Shown here piece after piece: positions 60,862 through 64,000 of a DNA stretch of 64,000 bases; position 1 is the stretch's first letter, and every line of letters starts with the position of its first letter. The DNA lies in NCBI RefSeq assembly GCF_001570605.1, contig NZ_BBXG01000001.1, positions 62,001 to 126,000 on the forward strand, written 5' to 3'. The notes beneath the pieces are model-generated. The model did no database searches. It worked only from the letters and a program-made list of their open reading frames with translations, and was not told where the DNA came from. The translations under genes and the position numbers were made by a program. Origin of the DNA: Herbidospora cretacea. GTDB lineage: Bacteria; Actinomycetota; Actinomycetes; Streptosporangiales; Streptosporangiaceae.

Positions 60862-61555
60862 CCTCCGGCTCCGACAGCAGTTCGCGCAGCCGCCGGTCGA
60901 ACTCCGGGAGCCGGGCGCCGAAGCGGTGGCGGGTGGAGCTCGACATCGAGTAGACCTCGGCGACCCGCGTCTCCGGGTCGCGGGTCAGGGTCCCCTCGGT
61001 GCGGACGGTCAGCCGTCGCGGGCCCCGCCAGCCCGCCGCCGCCAGCACCTCCTCCTCGTCGTCGAGCTTCGGCCGCCGGTATTCACCCAGGAATTCGGCG
61101 ATCAGCTCCTTGACCTGCGGCGGGATGCGGCCGGGCCGGTGCATCTCGGAGACCAGCGCCAGATGGCCGCCCGGCCGGACGAACGCGCGGAGCCGGGCGG
61201 CCATCAGCGGCCGGTCGGTCCAGTGGAAGGAGCGGCCGAAGACGACCGCGTCGAGCTCGCCCGCCTCGAAGGCCAGGTCCTCGGCGCGGGCCCGCAGCCA
61301 GGTGACCGACGCGTCGCGGCGGCGGCCCCGGGCCAGCATGTCGGGGTCGGGGTCGACGCCGATCACCCGGCCGCAGTAGGGGGCCAGCGCGATCGCGAGC
61401 GGACCCGGCCCGCAGCCGATGTCGGCCACCACCGACTCGGGGCCGAGACCGATCTCCTCGGCCAGCACCTCGGGAAGCCGCGCGGCGTAGGGCAGGCGGC
61501 CGAGTTCGTAGTATTCGGCCGCGCCTTTGAACAGGTCGTCGTCTCTCGGGGCCAC
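60815..61555 (-). CDS. Class I SAM-dependent methyltransferase
   Basis: A 246-residue soluble methyltransferase. Motif I is VVADIGCGPGPLAIAL near residue 45, with the acidic loop VIGVDPDPDML and motif WLRARAEDL following. The post-core region (SFHWTDRPLMAARLRAFVRPGG) resembles the UbiE/TAM-like group. The GTG at 61555 has a perfect AAGGAG site 6 bases upstream and starts just before the fold; the frame is open to 61807 but that part lies in the TnpB element. Substrate unknown. Confidence 0.85.
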   Translation of the reverse strand: MAPRDDDLFKGAAEYYELGRLPYAARLPEVLAEEIGLGPESVVADIGCGPGPLAIALAPYCGRVIGVDPDPDMLARGRRRDASVTWLRARAEDLAFEAGELDAVVFGRSFHWTDRPLMAARLRAFVRPGGHLALVSEMHRPGRIPPQVKELIAEFLGEYRRPKLDDEEEVLAAAGWRGPRRLTVRTEGTLTRDPETRVAEVYSMSSSTRHRFGARLPEFDRRLRELLSEPEVIPFPATLARIWTNP

Positions 61556-61621
61556 CTCGCGCTCCTTCCCGTCGGAGATCCAGTCCACCACGGAAGCCTG
61601 CTCACCCGGCGATCTGTCTCC

Positions 61622-62814
61622 GTGTCCCGCTATCGGATCCAGCCGACGCCCGCTCAGGCGGCGCTTCTGTTGGAGTATTGCGGACATGCGCGTTTCGTCT
61701 GGAACCTCGCGGTGGAGCAGCACGGTTTCTGGAACCGGGCCGGAAATCCTCACCAGGGTTCGCCGAACAGTGCCGTCAGCTGACCGAGGCCCGAGCTGAA
61801 TTCGCATGGCTGCGAGCCGGTTCGGTCGTCGTTCAGCAGCAGTCGCTCAGGGATTTCGCCCAGGCCATGGCGAACTTCGTCGCCGGGACTCACGGAAGGC
61901 CGGGTTTTCGCAAGCGCGGGAAGCATGAAGGTTTCCGGATCATCGCGGTCAAAGCGACCGATATTCGGCGTCTGTCCCGCAACGTCGGCGAGGTCAGGAT
62001 TCCCAAAGCAGGTTGGATCCGCTTTCGGTGGTCGAGACCTGTCCCCGATGGCGTGAAGTCCTTCCGCGTCACCCGTGACCGGGCCGGACGTTGGTTCATC
62101 GCTTTCGCCGCCATTCCTCAACCGATCGCCGCGCCGAGGACCGGTGAGGTCGCCGGTGTAGATCGCGGAGTGACCGTCAGCGCGGCGTTGTCCACCGGTG
62201 AACTGCTCATCGTCCCGGCGCTGCGGGACTCTGAGAAAGCCCGGCTCCTGCGGCTGGTCCGCAAACTGGCGCGGGCGATGCGGAGGTCGAAGCGCCGCTG
62301 CGCGGTCAAGGCGGCTATTGCCAGGCTGAAGGCCCGTGAGACCGACAGGAGAAAGGACTGGGTCGAGAAGACGAGCACTCAATTAGCGCAGCGTTTCGAC
62401 GTGATAGGCGTCGAAAATTTGAAGATACGGAACATGACCCGGTCAGCGCGGGGGACGAAGGACGCGCCGGGGAAGAACGTCCGCCAGAAAGCTGGACTCA
62501 ATCGGGCTGTTCTCGCCGCTGGCTGGGGTGGTCTCGTCACCCTGCTGGAGCACAAAGCCCCAGGCCGGGTCGTAAAGGTCGATCCCGCGTTCACCAGCCG
62601 GCGTTGTTCAGCATGTGGAATCGTGGATCGGAGGGCGCGCGAGAGCCAAGCCGTCTTCCGATGCCGATCCTGCGGATTCACCGGCAACGCCGATGTGAAC
62701 GCAACCAGGAACATCCGAGACATCGCCGCAGGGCATGCGGTGAATGCGCGGGGAGGCGACCGGGATGCCGGGCCTGTGAACCGCGAACCTCGACTCGTCC
62801 CGCCGCTGGCATGA
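61622..62814 (+). pseudogene. tnpB: TnpB (IS200/IS605-type RNA-guided nuclease), frameshifted near the N-terminus
   Basis: Two frames together encode a TnpB of about 395 residues. The first frame (GTG 61622 to about 61750) gives YRIQPTPAQAALLLEYCGHARF and a WNRAGNP segment; the second, from about 61745, gives GFAEQCRQLTEARAEFAWLR and continues to the stop. Downstream all RuvC residues are present: Asp in AGVDRG, Glu in GVENLK and Asp in NADVNA. The zinc finger is also present (CSACG, CRSCGF). One frameshift therefore separates a complete nuclease core from its N-terminal domain. It may be inactive, or rescued by frameshifting. No TnpA transposase is beside it. Confidence 0.82.
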
Positions 62815-62827
62815 GACGAGTCGGAAT

Positions 62828-62848
62828 CCCGCTCGGTAGCCGAGGGGG
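62828..62848 (+). ncRNA. Right-end hairpin, probable 3' part of the omega RNA
   Basis: CCC-G-CTCGG-TAG-CCGAG-G-GGG forms a tight hairpin 13 bases after the tnpB stop. In TnpB systems the guide RNA scaffold covers the end of tnpB and the right end, and the guide is read from flanking DNA. Here the flank after GATGTCAA runs into the mscR start. Confidence 0.5.
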
Positions 62849-62867
62849 AGGATGTCAAAATCGCCTT

Positions 62868-63956
62868 ATGACACACGAAGTACGCGGAGTGGTGGCCCGG
62901 GCCAAAGGCGCCCCGGTGACGTTGGAGACGATCTTGGTGCCCGATCCGGGCCCGGGTGAGGCGCTGGTGCGGGTGGAGGCGTGCGGCGTCTGCCACACCG
63001 ACCTCCACTACCGCGAGGGCGCGATCAACGACGACTTCCCGTTCCTGCTCGGCCACGAGGCCGCCGGCATCGTCGAGGCCGTCGGCGAGGGGGTCACCGA
63101 GGTCGCGCCGGGCGACTTCGTCATCCTGAACTGGCGCGCCGTCTGCGGGCAGTGCCGGGCCTGCCTGCGGGGACGTCCCTGGTACTGCTTCAACACCCAC
63201 AACGCCACGCAGAAGATGACCCTGGCCGACGGGACGCCGCTGTCCCCGGCCCTGGGCATCGGCGCGTTCGCCGACAAGACCCTCGTCGCCGCCGGGCAGT
63301 GCACCAAGGTCGACCCGGCCGCCGGCGCGGCCGTCGCGGGCCTGCTGGGCTGCGGCGTCATGGCGGGCTTCGGCGCGGCCATGAACACCGGCGGCGTCGG
63401 CCGGGGCGACTCGGTCGCCGTCATCGGCTGCGGCGGGGTCGGCATCGCGTCGGTCATGGGCGCCCGGCTGGCCGGGGCCGCCAAGGTCATCGCGGTCGAC
63501 ATCGACGGGCGCAAGCTCGAATGGGCGAAGAACCTGGGCGCGACGCACACGGTCGACTCCTCCGCCACCGACCCGGTCGAGGCGATCCGCGAACTCACCG
63601 GCGGCCACGGCGCCGACGTCGTGATCGACGCGGTCGGCATCCCGAAGACGTACGAGCAGGCCTTCTACGCCCGTGACCTGGCCGGGACGGTCGTGCTGGT
63701 CGGCGTGCCGTCGCCGGAGATGAAGCTGGAGCTGCCGCTGCTCGACGTGTTCGGGCGGGGCGGCGCGCTGAAGTCGTCGTGGTACGGCGACTGCCTGCCC
63801 TCCCGCGACTTCCCGATGCTGATCGACCTGCACCTCCAGGGCCGCATCGACCTGGCGGCGTTCGTCTCGGAGACGATCCCGCTCGACGGCGTGGAGGCCG
63901 CGTTCGAGAAGATGCACCACGGCGAGGTGCTGCGCTCCGTGGTGGTGTGGAAGTGA
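62868..63956 (+). CDS. mscR: S-(hydroxymethyl)mycothiol dehydrogenase
   Basis: A 362-residue zinc alcohol dehydrogenase that oxidises the formaldehyde-mycothiol adduct (and can reduce S-nitrosomycothiol) with NAD. Catalytic zinc ligands are in GVCHTD (Cys42) and GHEAAG, with a further Cys in the GCGVMAG segment. The structural zinc site is the CGQCRAC cluster with a later Cys. The NAD site is [14 protein letters not shown]. The match to the mycobacterial enzyme runs along the whole length, including the C-terminal [12 protein letters not shown] end. ATG 62868 has no ribosome site nearby, and the TnpB element ends about 9 bases upstream. The next gene overlaps by GTGA. Confidence 0.93.
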   Translation: MTHEVRGVVARAKGAPVTLETILVPDPGPGEALVRVEACGVCHTDLHYREGAINDDFPFLLGHEAAGIVEAVGEGVTEVAPGDFVILNWRAVCGQCRACLRGRPWYCFNTHNATQKMTLADGTPLSPALGIGAFADKTLVAAGQCTKVDPAAGAAVAGLLGCGVMAGFGAAMNTGGVGRGDSVAVIGCGGVGIASVMGARLAGAAKVIAVDIDGRKLEWAKNLGATHTVDSSATDPVEAIRELTGGHGADVVIDAVGIPKTYEQAFYARDLAGTVVLVGVPSPEMKLELPLLDVFGRGGALKSSWYGDCLPSRDFPMLIDLHLQGRIDLAAFVSETIPLDGVEAAFEKMHHGEVLRSVVVWK

Positions 63957-64000
63957 CCGCCCGGATCGACCACGCGGTGACGTCGGGGACCTTCAGCCTC
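63953..64000 (+). CDS. MBL-fold metallohydrolase, start only
   Basis: GTG 63953 overlaps the mscR stop (GTGA) and opens a frame to the window edge that reads [16 protein letters not shown]. In mycobacteria a metallo-beta-lactamase-fold hydrolase gene directly follows mscR and begins similarly, and would release formate from the oxidised mycothiol adduct. Only 16 codons are visible, so the call rests mainly on synteny. Confidence 0.55.
   Translation, partial: MTARIDHAVTSGTFSL

Larger units (their letters stand above)
61622..62858 (+). mobile_element. IS605-like element carrying only tnpB
   Basis: The element spans tnpB and a right end with a hairpin followed by GAGGATGTCAA, which resembles right ends of many actinobacterial tnpB-only elements. 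The left boundary could not be placed exactly; it lies in the 66 bases between the methyltransferase start and tnpB. The element sits between the methyltransferase and mscR genes, which read away from each other. Confidence 0.6.

Overview
The window is a 64 kb piece of a high-GC actinomycete chromosome, not a plasmid or phage. The evidence is strong G/C bias at third codon positions, many GTG/TTG starts, 4-base ATGA/GTGA gene overlaps, several likely leaderless starts, and mycothiol-linked enzymes (S-(hydroxymethyl)mycothiol dehydrogenase, a mycothiol-dependent maleylpyruvate isomerase-fold protein). A DevR/DevS-type pair and a RamB/isocitrate lyase pair also fit Actinomycetota. A Streptosporangiales-like soil organism is my inference; nothing here fixes the genus.

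Layout. 0-8.4 kb: HSL-type esterase, membrane Ser/Thr kinase, isocitrate lyase with its divergent RamB-type regulator, glucosyl-3-phosphoglycerate synthase, a Uma2 protein and a 2-TM potassium channel. 8.4-20.5 kb: mixed single genes, including a secreted discoidin/beta-helix protein, acyl-CoA dehydrogenase, a small HTH protein with a tandem operator, a CocE-type hydrolase, a free-standing secreted CBM2, an atypical kinase, an IS3 remnant, a GNAT and an ECF sigma factor with an NTF2-like tail. 20.6-24.0 kb: a CHRD protein and a hemerythrin among decayed genes (Rieske remnant, frameshifted secreted protein, truncated SUKH-like immunity protein).

24.0-37.6 kb: one compact 8-gene operon read on the minus strand: ROK regulator, two ABC permeases, sugar-binding lipoprotein, GH15-like enzyme, cytoplasmic GH31, secreted GH31-CBM35, secreted GH31-CBM20. 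Its design resembles the cyclic-tetrasaccharide (cycloalternan) systems of some Firmicutes: starch is probably remodelled outside the cell, imported as an oligosaccharide, and hydrolysed inside. 37.7-41.0 kb: a tandem universal stress protein diverges from a DevR-type response regulator, with two DevR-like palindromes between them and a double-GAF DevS-type kinase alongside.

42.4-49.0 kb: a five-gene, tightly overlapped operon (zinc-ribbon SDR, leucine-rich-repeat protein, ankyrin protein, MoxR AAA+ ATPase, metallopeptidase-VWA protein) preceded on the same strand by a tRNA-like element whose anticodon arm does not fold. This is the best candidate for an undescribed system in the window. 49.1-64 kb: bicupin, NRAMP transporter, benzoylformate decarboxylase-like enzyme, secreted hydrolase, a DUF3147 pair, a ChvE/MmsAB-type sugar ABC operon with its LacI regulator and a clear operator-promoter, a BASS symporter, a methyltransferase, a TnpB element with a frameshift in its N-terminal region, and the start of the mscR-MBL hydrolase pair, which runs off the end.
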